64,000 bases of DNA from Lolium rigidum (Eukaryota; Streptophyta; Magnoliopsida; Poales; Poaceae): the NCBI RefSeq assembly GCF_022539505.1, contig NC_061510.1, positions 263,757,687-263,821,686 on the forward strand. Direction: 5' to 3'. The first letter of the stretch is position 1, and each line of letters begins with the position of its first letter. A program made the position numbers and the translations under genes. Below the pieces are notes generated by a model. The model saw nothing but the letters and a program-made list of their open reading frames with translations, searched no databases and was not told the origin of the DNA. Positions 24,010-34,693 of this stretch are shown in pieces.

Positions 24010-24807
24010 TTTCCTTTTCTGAAATTTTTCAACAATCATTATAAAATTTGATTTCAAGGTATATAATTGAGGGGAACTACTATAGGAACTTGCTAGAGTA
24101 CTAAACATGCATCAAAATTAGTTTCTACCACTTAGAACAAGCATGCAAGCTCACTAAACATGTTACCTACAGCAGCAAAATATTCAAGATATACTCAACC
24201 AAACAAAATTCTAATTGGATAATCAAAGGAGTCGCATACCGGAGAGCAAATGTGCCAAATTTCAGACAGAAATCTGGGCTGAGCAAAGAGATTGAGAAAT
24301 CTCGAGTTCTTCAGCAGAAACGCGAGTGAGAGAAAGTGAGTACGAGTTTTTTCGGGAGAGAGAAGAGAATGGGAGGAAGAAGTGAAAAAGTGGGGCAAGG
24401 AGGGGCCCACACCACAGGGTGGCGCGCCCCCCTTGATGGCCGCGCCGGCCTGTGGGGTGCCACCCTGGGGTGCCCCACTGGTCATCCCAGGTGCTCCCAG
24501 GTGCCCCTTCGAAAAATAAGACTACCAGTATAATTTTTGTAAATTATTTGAGAACTTTGAAAAATGCACATTTCTGGGTGTTAAAGTAATTATTACTGCG
24601 CAGGAAAATGATTTCCAAAATCTTAAACAACTAAAGCATCTTGCAAAACAAAAGTGCTACAGCAAGTAAAACAAGTGGAGGAAGAAAGAAATAAAGAAAT
24701 GTTGTTTAGCTCTCTCATGCATTAAAATATATTTGTTAACAAGGTTGATCAAGTCTTGCTACCAAATAAATTTTATATGACATCAGAAGAAATAAACCTC
24801 AAATCAA
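24010..24807 (-). promoter_or_regulatory. Leader between gag-protease and ORF2, with GC-rich inverted repeat
   Basis: 0.8 kb without a gene. At 24408-24459 lies a GC-rich inverted repeat (minus strand GGCCGGCGCGGCC...GGCGCGCCACC) like those upstream of the TATA boxes of Gypsy LTRs in this window, followed on the minus strand by a C/T-rich tract (24400-24330) resembling a transcription start region. The same arrangement precedes ORF2 in the second copy (61138-61188). A separate promoter for ORF2 is inference. Confidence 0.45.
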
Positions 24808-27451
24808 TCATGTTACCTTATATTTAATTAATATGGATCCAATCACAAGAGTTTGATATTCTTCTTTAGGCTCATATATAGGACAATCAAATGATCCCAC
24901 CTTGATAGTTTTCAAATTACAAATTGTATTGACTCCATATACTTTATCAATCCTCTTGGGAAAATACACAGTATGTTCCTTGTCATCAACATTGAAAGTT
25001 ACTTTTCCTTTATTGCAATCAATAACAGCCCCTGCAGTATTAAGAAAGGGTCTTCCAAGAATAATAGACATATTATCATCTTCAGGCATTTCCAACACAA
25101 CAAAATCAGTTAATATTAAGCAATTTTGAGTAACTTGAACAGGAACATCTTCACATACACCAAAAGGAACAGCAGTAGATTTATCAGCCATTTGCAAAGA
25201 TATATCAGTTGGTATCAATTATCTAAATCAAGTCTCTTGTAAAGAGAAAAAGGCATCACACTAACTCCTGCTCCCAAATCACATAGAGCAGTTCTAACAT
25301 AATTATTCTTGATAGAACAAGGAATAGTCGGTATACCTGGGTCTGCAAGCTTCTTTGGAACCTTACCATTAAAAGAGTAATTAGCGAGCATAGTGGAAAT
25401 CTGCTCATTAGGAATTTTCCTTTTGTTAGAGACAATATCTTTCATATACTTTGAATAAGGAGGCAATTTAATAGCATCAGTCAATGGGATTTGCAAAAAT
25501 AAAGGTCTCATCCAATCACAAAATTTATTATAATGTTCCTCCTCCTTTGATTTTAGTTTCTTAGCAGGAAAAGGCATTGGCTTTTGAACCCAAGGTTCTC
25601 TTTCATTACCATGTTTCTTTGTAATAAAATCTTCTTTAGTGAACTTTTTTTAGCATGCTTTTCAGGTTCTTTCTCAATTTCTTCTTTATCAGGAGTATCA
25701 TTCTTATCATTATCTTCATCATGTTCATTACCACATTCAGTTTCAGCATCAGAAATAGAAATACTATTAGGATCATTAACAGGTTCAGAGGATTCTACAA
25801 CAGCTTTATGTTTCTTCTTCTTTTTCTTAGAAGGACTACCAGTTTCTTTAGTTCGTTGAGAATCTTGTTCGATTCTTTTGGGGTGCCCTTCAGGATATAG
25901 AGGATCCTGGGTAGAAACACCGCCTCTAGTTGTTACTTCATAAGCATGTTTCTCTTCATGAGTATTTTTTAACAAGTCATTTTGCACTTTAGTAAGTTGA
26001 TCAATTTGAGTTTGAATCATATGAAAATGTTTAACAAGCATCTTAACATCATTGGAGGTTCTCTCCACAATATCATGCAATTTACCAATAGCTTGAGAAT
26101 TTTCCATTAGATGATTCTCTACTCTCATATTAAAATTATTTTGCTTAACAATATAATTATCAAATTCATCTAAACATTGATCGGGAGGTTTTGAATAAGG
26201 GATATCTCCTCTATCAAAGCGTTGAAGGGAATGTACCTCAATTGTGGATGAAGGGGGATTATCTTACATAGGTCTTCTATAGGAGGTAAATTCTTCACAT
26301 CTTCAGATTTAATACCCTTCTCCATAAGAGATTTCTTGGCTTCCCTCATATCTTCATCATTTAATTCAATCATACCCCTCTTCTTCAATATAGGTGTCGG
26401 GGTTGGTTCAGGTGTAGACCAATCATCATAATTTTTGCTTATCTTAGCCAATAATTCTTCAGCTTCGTCCGGAGTTCTTTTCCTGAAAACACAATCAGCA
26501 CAACTATCCAGGTATGCCCTAGACTCAATGGTTAGTCCACTATAAAATATATCAAGTAAATCATGCTTTTCCAAATCATGTCCAGGCCGAGCTCTAATAA
26601 GAGAGCAAAATCTTGCCCAAGCTTCAGGCAATTTCTCTCCATCTTCTTGATCAAAACTATAAATTCTCTGCAGAGCCATATGTTGAGCACTAGCGGGAAA
26701 ATATTTTCAAAAGAAAACATCAAGCAAACAACTTGGACTATCAATAGAATCAGGAGGCAATTATTATACCAAATCTTAGCATCATCCTTTAATGAGAAAG
26801 GGAAAATCTTAGCAACAAAATAAGTACGCATCTTAACATCATCAGAAAACAAGCTACTTAAAGTGGAAAGCTCATTCATATGTTCTACAGCACTCTCTTT
26901 TTCAGTACCACAAAAAGGTGTTTTCTCGACAATAGATATATGAGATAAATCAAGAGAAAAGTCATAATCTTTATCCTTAATATTTATAGGAGATGTGGCA
27001 AATTTAGGATCAGGAGACAGTTTATATCTAACAACATGTTGTGCAATAAGCTTTTTAAGGTTACTTGTACTAGTAGTAGCATTGCATTTATCAATAAAAT
27101 CATCATCAAGTTCCACATAATCTTCGTCAAGATCATCAATCTAGGTGAATTAACAGGTGTAACAGTATTTTCATTAGGAGTTTCAGTATTTTCAATTTGT
27201 CTAGACCTAGCAATTGTAGCATCTAGAAAAGGACCTAATGAACCAGTATTATCAAGCACGGTAGAAGCATCATCAAAATTATCAGAGGAATTTTCAGATT
27301 CAGCAGAAGTACCAACACGTGAAGTTTGTGGTGGTGAAACAAGTTGACTTATCACAGATGGTGAATCAAGAGCAGCGGAGGTACTCAGAGTTGTACCTTT
27401 TCTTGTAGTGGATGGTAATATGGCGACTTTAGTATCGCGAGGTTTACCCAT
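24808..27451 (-). pseudogene. gag-protease of Athila-like element C, frameshifted
   Basis: Starts at MGKPRDTKVAIL (27451), just inside the PBS, but the frame shifts several times (near 27140, where about 13 bp present in the sister copy is missing, then near 26750, 26250-26150 and 25220). The gag capsid-like core (SLKDDAKIWYN ... LPEAWARFCSLIRARPGHDLEKHD) covers about 26830-26520. A Lys/Glu-rich linker follows, then a retropepsin-like domain at about 25320-25010 with ALCDLGAGVSVMP and IILGRPFL. This protease has DLGA where DTGA or DSGA is usual, as is common in this Gypsy group. No reverse transcriptase follows the stop at 24808. Confidence 0.85.
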
Positions 27452-27509
27452 GATGAAGGATTTGCAGTGAACAATATCAATCCAAGTGAACTTGCAAATA
27501 AAGCTATGC

Positions 27510-27527
27510 TCCCCGGCAACGGCGCCA
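27510..27527 (-). other. Primer binding site of element C (tRNA-Asp)
   Basis: Minus-strand TGGCGCCGTTGCCGGGGA, complementary over 18 bases to the 3' end of plant tRNA-Asp(GUC), 11 bases inside the LTR. Confidence 0.9.
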
Positions 27528-27538
27528 GAAAATAGTCT

Positions 27539-28939
27539 TGATGACCCACAAGTATAGGGGATCGCAACGGTCTTCGAGGGAAGTATTACCCAATTTATTG
27601 ATTCGACACAAGGGGAGACAAAGAATACTTGTAAGCCTTAACAGCGGAGTTGTCAATTCAGCTGCACCTGGAAACAGACTTGCTCGCAAGAGTTTATCAG
27701 TAGCAACAGTTTTATAGCAGTAGGAGTAGTGAAATAACAGCGACAGTGAAATAAAGATAGCAGTAGTGATTATAGTAAACAACAGGATTAAAATACTGTA
27801 GGCACAGGGACGGATGAACGGGCGTTGCATGGATGAGAGAATTCATATAACAATCATGGTAGGGCATTTGCAGATAATAATAAAGCGGTATCCAAGTACT
27901 AATCAATCAATAGGCATGTGTTCCATATATAGTCGTACGTGCTCGCAATGAGAAACTTGCACAACATCTTTTGTCCTACCAGCCGGTGGCAGCCGGGCCT
28001 CTAGGGAAACTACTGGAAATTAAGGTACTCCTTTTAATAGAGTACCGGAGCAAAGCATTAATACTCCGTGAACACATGTGATCCTCACATCACCGCCTTC
28101 CCCTCCGGTTGTCCCAATTCTTGTCACTTTGGGGCCTCGGGTTCCGGACAGCAACGTGTGTATACAACTTGCAGGTAAGATCATAAAACAATGCATATCA
28201 TGATGAAACAATAACATGTTCAGATCTGAGATCATGGCACTCGGGCCCTAGTGACAAGTATTAAGCATAACAAGTTGCAACAATATCATAAAAGTAACAT
28301 CTACGGATACTAGGCACCATGCCCTAACAATCTTGTGACTATTACATGATCAATCTCATCCAATCCCTACCATCCCCTTCAGCCTACAGCGGGGGAATTA
28401 CTCACACATGGATGGGGGAAACATGGTTGGTCGATGGAGAGGCGTCGGTGGTGATGGCGGTGAAGATCCCCTCCAATTCCCCGTCCCGGCGGAGTGCCAG
28501 AACGGAGTTTCTGGTCCCGAGGCGGAGTTTCGCGATGGCGGCGGCGTACTGGATGGTCCCTGGAAATATGGTCGAACCCCCTGGCGTTTTTAGGTTGAAA
28601 GGCATATGTAGTCGAAAGGAGAGCGTCGGGGGGGCCGCCGAGGCGCCCAGACCATAGGGCAGCGCCCCCCCCCTCCAGGCCGCGCCGGCCTGTGGTCTGG
28701 GGGCCACGGGCCACCTCCTGGTTCGCCCTTTTGGCCCTTCATCTTCACGGTAAAAATAGGCCCATTGCGATTATTTCCGGGGTTTTTCCTGAAAGTCGAA
28801 TTTCTGCACAAAAACGAGACACCAGTGCAATTCTGCTGAAAACAGCGTTAGTCCGTGTTAGTTGTATCCAAAATACACAAATTAGAGGCAAAACAATAGC
28901 AAAAGTGTTCGGGAAAGTAGATACATTTTGGACGTATCA
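27539..28939 (-). repeat. 5' LTR of Athila-like element C
   Basis: 1,401 bp, partner of 9732-11125, with TG...CA ends and the GC-rich inverted-repeat module near 28648-28701. The CGCGC target copy follows at 28940. Confidence 0.92.
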
Positions 28940-28981
28940 CGCGCCACAACCGGCACCAAAACCACAAAGGCTACCACACTC

Positions 28982-29117
28982 CACAAAGGCAACAACGCCA
29001 CAAAGGCTACAATGCCACAAAGACGACAAGGCCACAAAGGCTACAAGGCCACTAAGGCTACAACACCACAAAGGTAACAAGGCCACTAAGGCAACAACAC
29101 CACCAAGGTCAACATGC
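28982..29117. repeat. 17-bp minisatellite in the Copia LTR
   Basis: Eight head-to-tail units of 17 bp of the form CACAAAGGCTACAAGGC, starting at 28982, 28999, 29016, 29033, 29050, 29067, 29084 and 29101, with a few substitutions each. Degenerate units also lie at 9690-9731, so element C landed inside the array. Confidence 0.85.
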
Positions 29118-29553
29118 CCTCTACGAGACCGAAACCCCGGAGAGAACCCAGACCGATGCACCTAATGAAATGGCTAAGAACACCACTAAGATGCCCAAGT
29201 TCTTCTCTCCCAAATTCCAACAAAGCTACAAAAGCTATTGGGGGAATAAGGGAGGAAGAACAAAATAGAGGAGGAACACAAAACTACTCCAAGATCTAGA
29301 TCTAGCAAGATCCCCTCACTTGGAGAGGGATTCAATTGGTGAAGCTCTAGATCTAGATCTCCTCTCTCCTTTCTCCCAGAAATATGCAAGAAATAGTGGG
29401 GGGATCAAGAGGAGGATCAAACTCTTCAAGGTCAACAATGGAGGAGAGAGAATGGAAGGGAAGAAGTGTTTGGGTCGGAGGTGAAAGAGGGGTATAAATA
29501 GGGGGCCCAAAATATAGCTGTTGGGGCTGAGAATACGGTCAGATTCGCGCTCG

Positions 29554-30133
29554 AGCGGTACTACCGCTTCTCAAAGCGGTACCACCGCTTGCGCGCGCGG
29601 TCAGAAAATGCCCAAAACCGGTAGTACCGCTCTGCGGAGCGGTACTACCGCTCGTGTTCAAAATCATTGCAAAACAGATCTGGGAATATGTGTGAGAGAG
29701 AGAGCAGGCAGCGGCAGCATGTGATAGCAGCAGCAGCGCATGGCAGGGGCAGTGCATGCAGCGGCGTGGGGCCAGGCAACAGCAAGCGGGCGGGGCGTGC
29801 GCAGCGCGTGCGAAATCCAGGGGCGGCGCGGGGACCGAGCAGGAGAGCCTCTCCCGCGCGTGTGCGAGCTGGCGAGCGACGTGGTGGCGGCGGCAGGGCC
29901 CAGGCGTGCTGGTAGGCTGTGCGGGGCGACGGCCCATGCGGCGTGGAGGGGCGGCCTGGCTAGGAACAAAAAAGAGAAAAAGAAAGGAAAATAGAATGGG
30001 CCGGTAGTACCGGCCTGGTACCTTAAATGGGTTACGGTACTACCGGCCTGGTACCGGCCCGGTACCGCTCCGGGTCCAGTAAGGATTTGGAGGCTGGCCG
30101 GAACTTGGGCCGGAAGCCCAAGCGGTACTACCG
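29554..30133. repeat. Clustered near-palindromic AGCGGTACTACCGCT motifs
   Basis: The 15-mer AGCGGTACTACCGCT and close variants occur at 29554, 29575, 29617, 29638 and again around 30003-30133. Each is its own reverse complement except at the centre base, so copies can pair within or between each other. Confidence 0.75.
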
Positions 30134-30895
30134 CCCCTTTTTTCTTTTTTTCTTTTTTCTGCAAAACGGAAAAGGCGATAACTCGGGCTAGGAAATTCGG
30201 AATGGCATGAAACCAATTTTGTTGGAAAGAGGGCGACGAGAACTACCTTATCTCGTGATGAAATCATGGAAAAGAGTGGATGATGATTTTCCCATGGTCA
30301 TAGAGGTGTAACCTCTCAATATGGTATATCGGGAAAATCATCACCCTCGCACAAGCAACATGCGATGCAACCGGAATCCGTTTCCGATGAGCTAGAGTTT
30401 GTCATGAGAATGAACACAAGCTCTAACTCATCTCATGGATAAGAACCAAGAACAACCAAGAAACACGATGCAATGCATGCAAGGTTTGAGCTCTCTCCGA
30501 TGATGCGATCCACTATCCTATCGAGCACAAACCTTATCCTTGCGTGTTCCTCTCGAGTCGGCAAGCTCCGTCTTCACCCCTTCATCATTGTACATGCCAC
30601 CATCTTCTTCCAACATTCACGCCACCGTCTTCTTCGATCTTGTACGCACGACACCGTCTTCAATCATCTTCTACGCTGTCTTCATCTCTCTTCATCTTCA
30701 ACACTGTCTTCGTCTCTCTTCGACACCATCTTCATTCGTCTTCTTCATTGTCCTCGATCTTCTCCATATAGCAACCTTGAGACCATCATATGGCTATGGA
30801 CATGTCCTAAGATTGATTCTCAATGCAACCGTTAGTCCATAGGGATAGTCATCAATTACCAAAACCACACACTGGGCAATTTACATGTTCTTTCA

Positions 30896-31806
30896 ACTGC
30901 GGCCATCAGAACTGGCCATGAAGACACCTCGTGACGGAGCATGTACGCCTTCAGCCAGAGAGCGGAATTGCTGTCCATATGCAGAGTCGCCGATACCATT
31001 TAGAGAGCAGGGTTGACATTGAACAAGCGGAAATAATCTGAACATTTATCCTTCCAAATCTGTGGGTTCTCACCGTCGAATCGCGGAAACGACATCTTGA
31101 GGTTATGGCGTGTGTTTGAATCCCCTCCCAAATTTTTTCTACCGCCGCCAGCGCCGCCCAAACTTCCTCCGCCAGCGCCACCCAGACCTCCGCCGCCAGC
31201 GCCACCCAAACCTCCGCCGCCAACGCCACCAAAACCACCGCCGCCTGCACCACGAGTGTTGTCGCCGAGGAGGCCATCCCCATCGCCAGGCTGGGACGAG
31301 CCGGCCTGCACCGCTGAGGACGCTCCTGCGCCTGCTGTATTTCCCATCCATGAGACGTGGGTAGCAGTTACCTTGCCGTGGCCCGTGATGGTGACGGCGA
31401 CCGAATCAGCGTCGTCCTCCTCTGGGGAAGGCGGGCGCATATGGAGCCGTGCGAGAGAAGCAATTGCCTCCTCCATGCGGTGCTCCATCGCGGCGACCTC
31501 GCGCATGTTCGCCGCTTGCGCAAGCGCGCCGTCCTTGACCGATTCCGCGATGATGGACATCTGCGCGATGAGGGATTGCTGCGTGGTGTCGATCACCGCC
31601 ATACGCCCGTGCAGCAGATCGACAGCCGAGCACACCTCCTTGAGCTCTGCTGCCGAGGATGCTGCCGCCTCGCCCATCGCATCCAGGACGAGCTGCGTGC
31701 GGGGGAAGGCTTCGACAGCTTGGCCCTCGCTGTGGTGGCTCCTCACCGGTGGATCCGACAGATCGCACAGCGAATTGGAAGCACTCTGCCCGATCCCTTG
31801 CATCAA
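30896..31806 (-). pseudogene. Ty3/Gypsy gag of element G, broken by stop and Copia insertion
   Basis: Begins at MMQGIGQSASNS (31806), next to the PBS; MGEAAASSAAEL (31677) is an alternative start. The N-terminal half is helical and Ala/Glu-rich (about residues 45-125). A glycine tract of four 8-residue units (LGGAGGGG type) follows at about residues 185-230. Then the start of a gag capsid domain appears: MSFPRFDGENPQIWKDKCSDYF. A TAA at 31000-31002 interrupts the frame after NVNPAL, but the same frame continues as MVSATLHMDSNSALWLKAYML to 30896, where the Copia LTR cuts in. The rest of the element is not in the window. Confidence 0.8.
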
Positions 31807-31811
31807 GATCT

Positions 31812-31824
31812 GAATCTGATACCA
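31812..31824 (-). other. Primer binding site of element G
   Basis: Minus-strand TGGTATCAGATTC, a close variant of the initiator tRNA-Met site used by chromoviruses, 2 bases inside the LTR end. Confidence 0.75.
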
Positions 31825-31826
31825 AT

Positions 31827-32162
31827 TGTACCGAATGCTAGTACGATGGCTAGCAAATCGGGATGACCTTCGGGAGGAGGAAGAAAGGACAGAGATAGAG
31901 AGAGAGATTCGATTTCCTTTCTCAATTTAGTCATACTTTTCGTTCGGTTACAGATGCAGGCAATATAGCCACACACACACGCACACTACTTGGCACGTAG
32001 GCCCCACTAGCACTTTTACACTTTACCCCTCTTCTTGCGCCACCCTTTCACACATACCCCTAGGTGGCGCACTTGTGTATCTAAGGCATGGCAGACTGCG
32101 TGACAGAGTCTCGGTCTTTTTAACGGGCGAAAATTTGTTTCGATTTTTTTGATCTACCAACA
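31827..32162 (-). repeat. 5' LTR of element G (outer limit approximate)
   Basis: The inner end is firm: GCATTCGGTACA on the minus strand at 31827, against the PBS. The outer end is uncertain; TGTTGGTAGATC (minus, 32162) would give a short 336-bp LTR, but no duplication can be tested. Confidence 0.5.
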
Positions 32163-33697
32163 CCACCGATTCGTAACATATTAGTTGAGATAGATAGAGG
32201 TACCAATGAGAGCTGCACCCTAAGGGTGGATTAATAAAACTCCGGGTGACACTAACCACCGACATAGTAAATAAAAGACATGCACTTTCTAAAACATGCA
32301 ATTATGCAAGAGCAAGATATATAGGACCAGGGATGCATCAAGAGGTGGCTTGCCTTGATCAACAAAGTAGCCCTGGTCTTCCTCTTCAAATCCCCCGAAG
32401 TCACCTCCTCCCTCATTTCCGGCGGCCTTCGAATCTATCGTCGCAAAAAAAAAAACATACCACACCAAATCAACCAACCACTCCAGAATAGTTCATACAA
32501 AAATTTGATAAAATCACAGTCAGTAAAGGTTCACAAACAAAAGCTACTGAAAGTGGTTTCACTATTTTATGGGTTTTAAAACAAAAGATGTGATTTTTAC
32601 AATTCCATAAATGACTTAGGAACCATTTAAATGCATGCAGCATACGTACTGAAAGCTAACAACGTGTAGAACACACATGCACAAGAATCTCATGCAAATA
32701 ATTTTTTAAATATCCTAGACAATTTAGACAAGACAGGAACCAGAGCAAAGCAAAAGCTAGGAACTCCAGTATCAGAGCAACACCAACCAGAGCCAAGCAT
32801 ACTCATGGATAATTAATACTAAATGTGATCTAACCCCAATGGTTTGGCATTTTTCTGATATTAAATAAATTTACAAATATCAGACACTGAAAAAGTGTTC
32901 TATTTCAGTAATAAAATACTTAGAATTAAACTACAACTCCGAAAAATATTTCCTTTGGCACAAAATTACCCTATATCTATACCTACCAGTACCACTTGGA
33001 TTTGTTTCAAAAATATTTGTAGTTTTCAAAATGAAATTCATTGACTGACTATCTGGACAAAACTTGATTTATAAATCAACTCAAATCCAGAAAGCCAATG
33101 CATATAAGTCTAGTGCCAAAATAAAGTTATTTATTTCCACTGCAACACCAAAATAAACCTCAAGCAAAAAAGATCTATAAAAAGGACGTACTAAATAAAC
33201 TATCAATACTGCAACATTTCAGTCTTTGATTTATCTACTCAGATCTAGCTACAAACAGCACATGCATGCAATTATTATTGGTTAAGATTTTGTTCACGAG
33301 CACATAGAAATTTGAATCATCAAATTTAGGCACTCGACGAATAAAAGAAATTAGAAAACCTACAGATCTATTTACTGAAGAATTTTTCAGAATTTATCCC
33401 TAAATCGGAACGGGCGGGAAGAGAGGGGGCGGCCCAGTTTGGCTGCTGGCTAGCCCAACAGCGATGTAGAAGCACGGGAGATGCGGTTTTAAAAGGAGGA
33501 GGATGTGGCATCCCAGCTGGCGCGCGAGCCAAGGGCGCATGCTGCGGTTGGATGTGCATCCAACGGTGGCCACGCCTCCTTCTACCTCGTGACGCGACAG
33601 ACGTCGGGGGAAACCCTAGCAACTTCTGGGGCTCCGCAAGCTCACCTCAGGGCGCAGAATCCGACGAGACCTTGTGCACTAGGAGCGGCAGAGCGTG
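32163..33697. other. Unclassified region, no gene seen
   Basis: 1.5 kb between the element G LTR and the CACTA terminal repeat. It is AT-rich on the left and GC-rich from about 33400. No frame over 90 codons, no recognisable LTR ends and no PBS. The layout (AT-rich block, then TTTTAAAA and a GC-rich block) resembles a long LTR in minus orientation such as element D, but there is no homology I can see. Confidence 0.5.
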
Positions 33698-33720
33698 CAC
33701 TACTAGGAAAAAGCCTATAG
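33698..33720 (+). repeat. Left terminal inverted repeat of the CACTA element
   Basis: CACTACTAGGAAAAAGCC is the conserved terminus of grass CACTA elements. Its partner at the right end lies outside the window. Confidence 0.85.
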
Positions 33721-33729
33721 TTGGAGGCA

Positions 33730-34065
33730 ATAGGTGCCGGCGCACCACCATGGACGTGCGCCGGTGGAAAGTGTTGCCGGCGCACCTCATTTCAGCCGCG
33801 CCGGGGATGCAGGCCTACTGCCGGCGCACCAGCGGAGTAGATGCGCCGGCGCTATTTCCTGGCATGGGCTCGGCCGATTCGGGCCAGGCCCAAGAATCAT
33901 TGCCGGCGCACCAGCCCAGGGGCGCGCCGGCGGAAATGCGCTATTGCCGGCGCGCCCCCGGGCTGGTGCGCCGGCAATGATTCTTGGGCCCGGCCCGGGG
34001 GTGATATAGCCGAAAGGGCTATGTGCTGCCGGCGCACCCATGCCCCGATGCGCCGGCGATAACTC
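33730..34065. repeat. CACTA subterminal repeats, GCCGGCGCACC motif in both orientations
   Basis: The 11-mer GCCGGCGCACC or its complement GGTGCGCCGGC occurs about a dozen times in 335 bp, some exact and some with one change. Subterminal repeats in En/Spm elements are the binding sites of the TNPA protein. The GC-rich frames across this region on both strands are by-products of the repeats. Confidence 0.8.
33880..33997. repeat. 118-bp hairpin in the subterminal region
   Basis: Two 52-bp arms (33880-33931 and 33946-33997) are reverse complements with two mismatches, around a 14-base loop (33932-33945). It includes four of the GCCGGCGC motifs. Confidence 0.9.
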
Positions 34066-34448
34066 GGGCGGTTATTTCTGCTCAACAACCACTCCCCCCA
34101 CTACCATTACTCCACTCCTCCACACAAACCCGAGCCTTCTCCCAACCCAGCTCATTTTTGCCATTTCTATCCCCAATTTCACCAATTTGACCAAACAAAA
34201 TCATATTTTTTGAGCAAATCTTCCCTTCCTACATGCATCTCCCACATCCCCCTATGTAGATCTAGATCTACTATCCCGCATTGACCGCTCAATCTAGATC
34301 TAGATCTAGAAAGTCGGCTTCCATACGCCATGGTAGCGGCGGGACGTCTCGATCTCGTTGACGAATATATCAAACAAATAGGTGATTAATGAACAAATTG
34401 AGGAATGAAATCGACGTATATTGGACATTTGAAGCAAAGCTCGTGTGT

Positions 34449-34451
<3 letters not shown>

Positions 34452-34501
<50 letters not shown>
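34452..34501. repeat. (AT)n microsatellite, about 50 bp
   Basis: An uninterrupted run of about 25 AT units in the 5' leader of the transposase gene. Confidence 0.95.
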
Positions 34502-34506
<5 letters not shown>

Positions 34507-34693
34507 GTTTATGCTTGTGTGTGTTGGCGTTGAAAATGAGTTGCCAACGTTGCGCCGAAATGTTGGTTCGTTAAGTTACCGTTTCGGCACATTTCTGGCG
34601 CTCCTATGTCCTACCGTGTAGGAAGGTCATGCCGAAATTTTCCGTGAAAACTGCTGTCGGATGCATGGTTCTAATCAATTATGTAATCTTACC

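Larger units (their letters stand above)
9732..28939 (-). mobile_element. Athila-like non-autonomous Gypsy element (C)
   Basis: Bounded by two LTRs in the same orientation (9732-11125 and 27539-28939) and a perfect target duplication CGCGC (9727-9731 and 28940-28944). Minus-strand order: 5' LTR, tRNA-Asp PBS, gag-protease (broken), ORF2 (open), long 3' noncoding region holding element D, polypurine tract (PPT), 3' LTR. There is no reverse transcriptase, RNase H or integrase. About 9.8 kb remains after subtracting element D. A second copy of the family is at 59423-64000. Confidence 0.92.
6417..30895 (-). mobile_element. Ty1/Copia element (F), split by nested insertions
   Basis: The parts belonging to this element are gag (6417-6702 and 8297-9092), the PBS (9134-9145) and the 5' LTR (9152-9731 joined to 28945-30895). 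Everything between is later insertion. The gag and the tRNA-Met PBS mark it as Copia; the LTR with GCGGTACTACCGC motifs resembles grass Maximus/SIRE-type elements, but that name is a guess from memory. Pol and the 3' LTR are absent: the left part was cut by element E at 6416. On the right its LTR begins TGAAAGAACATG (minus, 30895) directly within the gag of element G. Confidence 0.75.
28945..30895 (-). repeat. Copia 5' LTR, outer part
   Basis: Continues 9152-9731 after element C. It starts on the minus strand with TGAAAGAACATG at 30895, giving an LTR of about 2.5 kb when joined. It contains a 17-bp minisatellite, dense GCGGTACTACCGC-type motifs, and a TATTTATA box candidate on the minus strand near 29493-29500. 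The long GC-rich frames here (29539-30164 on both strands) are LTR sequence, not genes. Confidence 0.75.

Noticed and set aside
28982..29117. 17-bp array considered as a CRISPR-like array
   Set aside because: Units are contiguous with no spacers, and the context is a plant LTR.
29539..30164. Long frames on both strands in the GC-rich part of the Copia LTR
   Set aside because: They lie in an LTR with palindromic repeats and have low-complexity Ala/Arg/Pro products.
30473..30842. Ser/His/Phe-rich frames near the outer end of the Copia LTR
   Set aside because: Products of a CTTCATC-type simple repeat within the LTR.
33505..34088. Overlapping GC-rich frames on both strands at the left end of the CACTA element
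   Set aside because: They are by-products of the GCCGGCGCACC repeats and the hairpin; no start context, no homology, and both strands are equally open.
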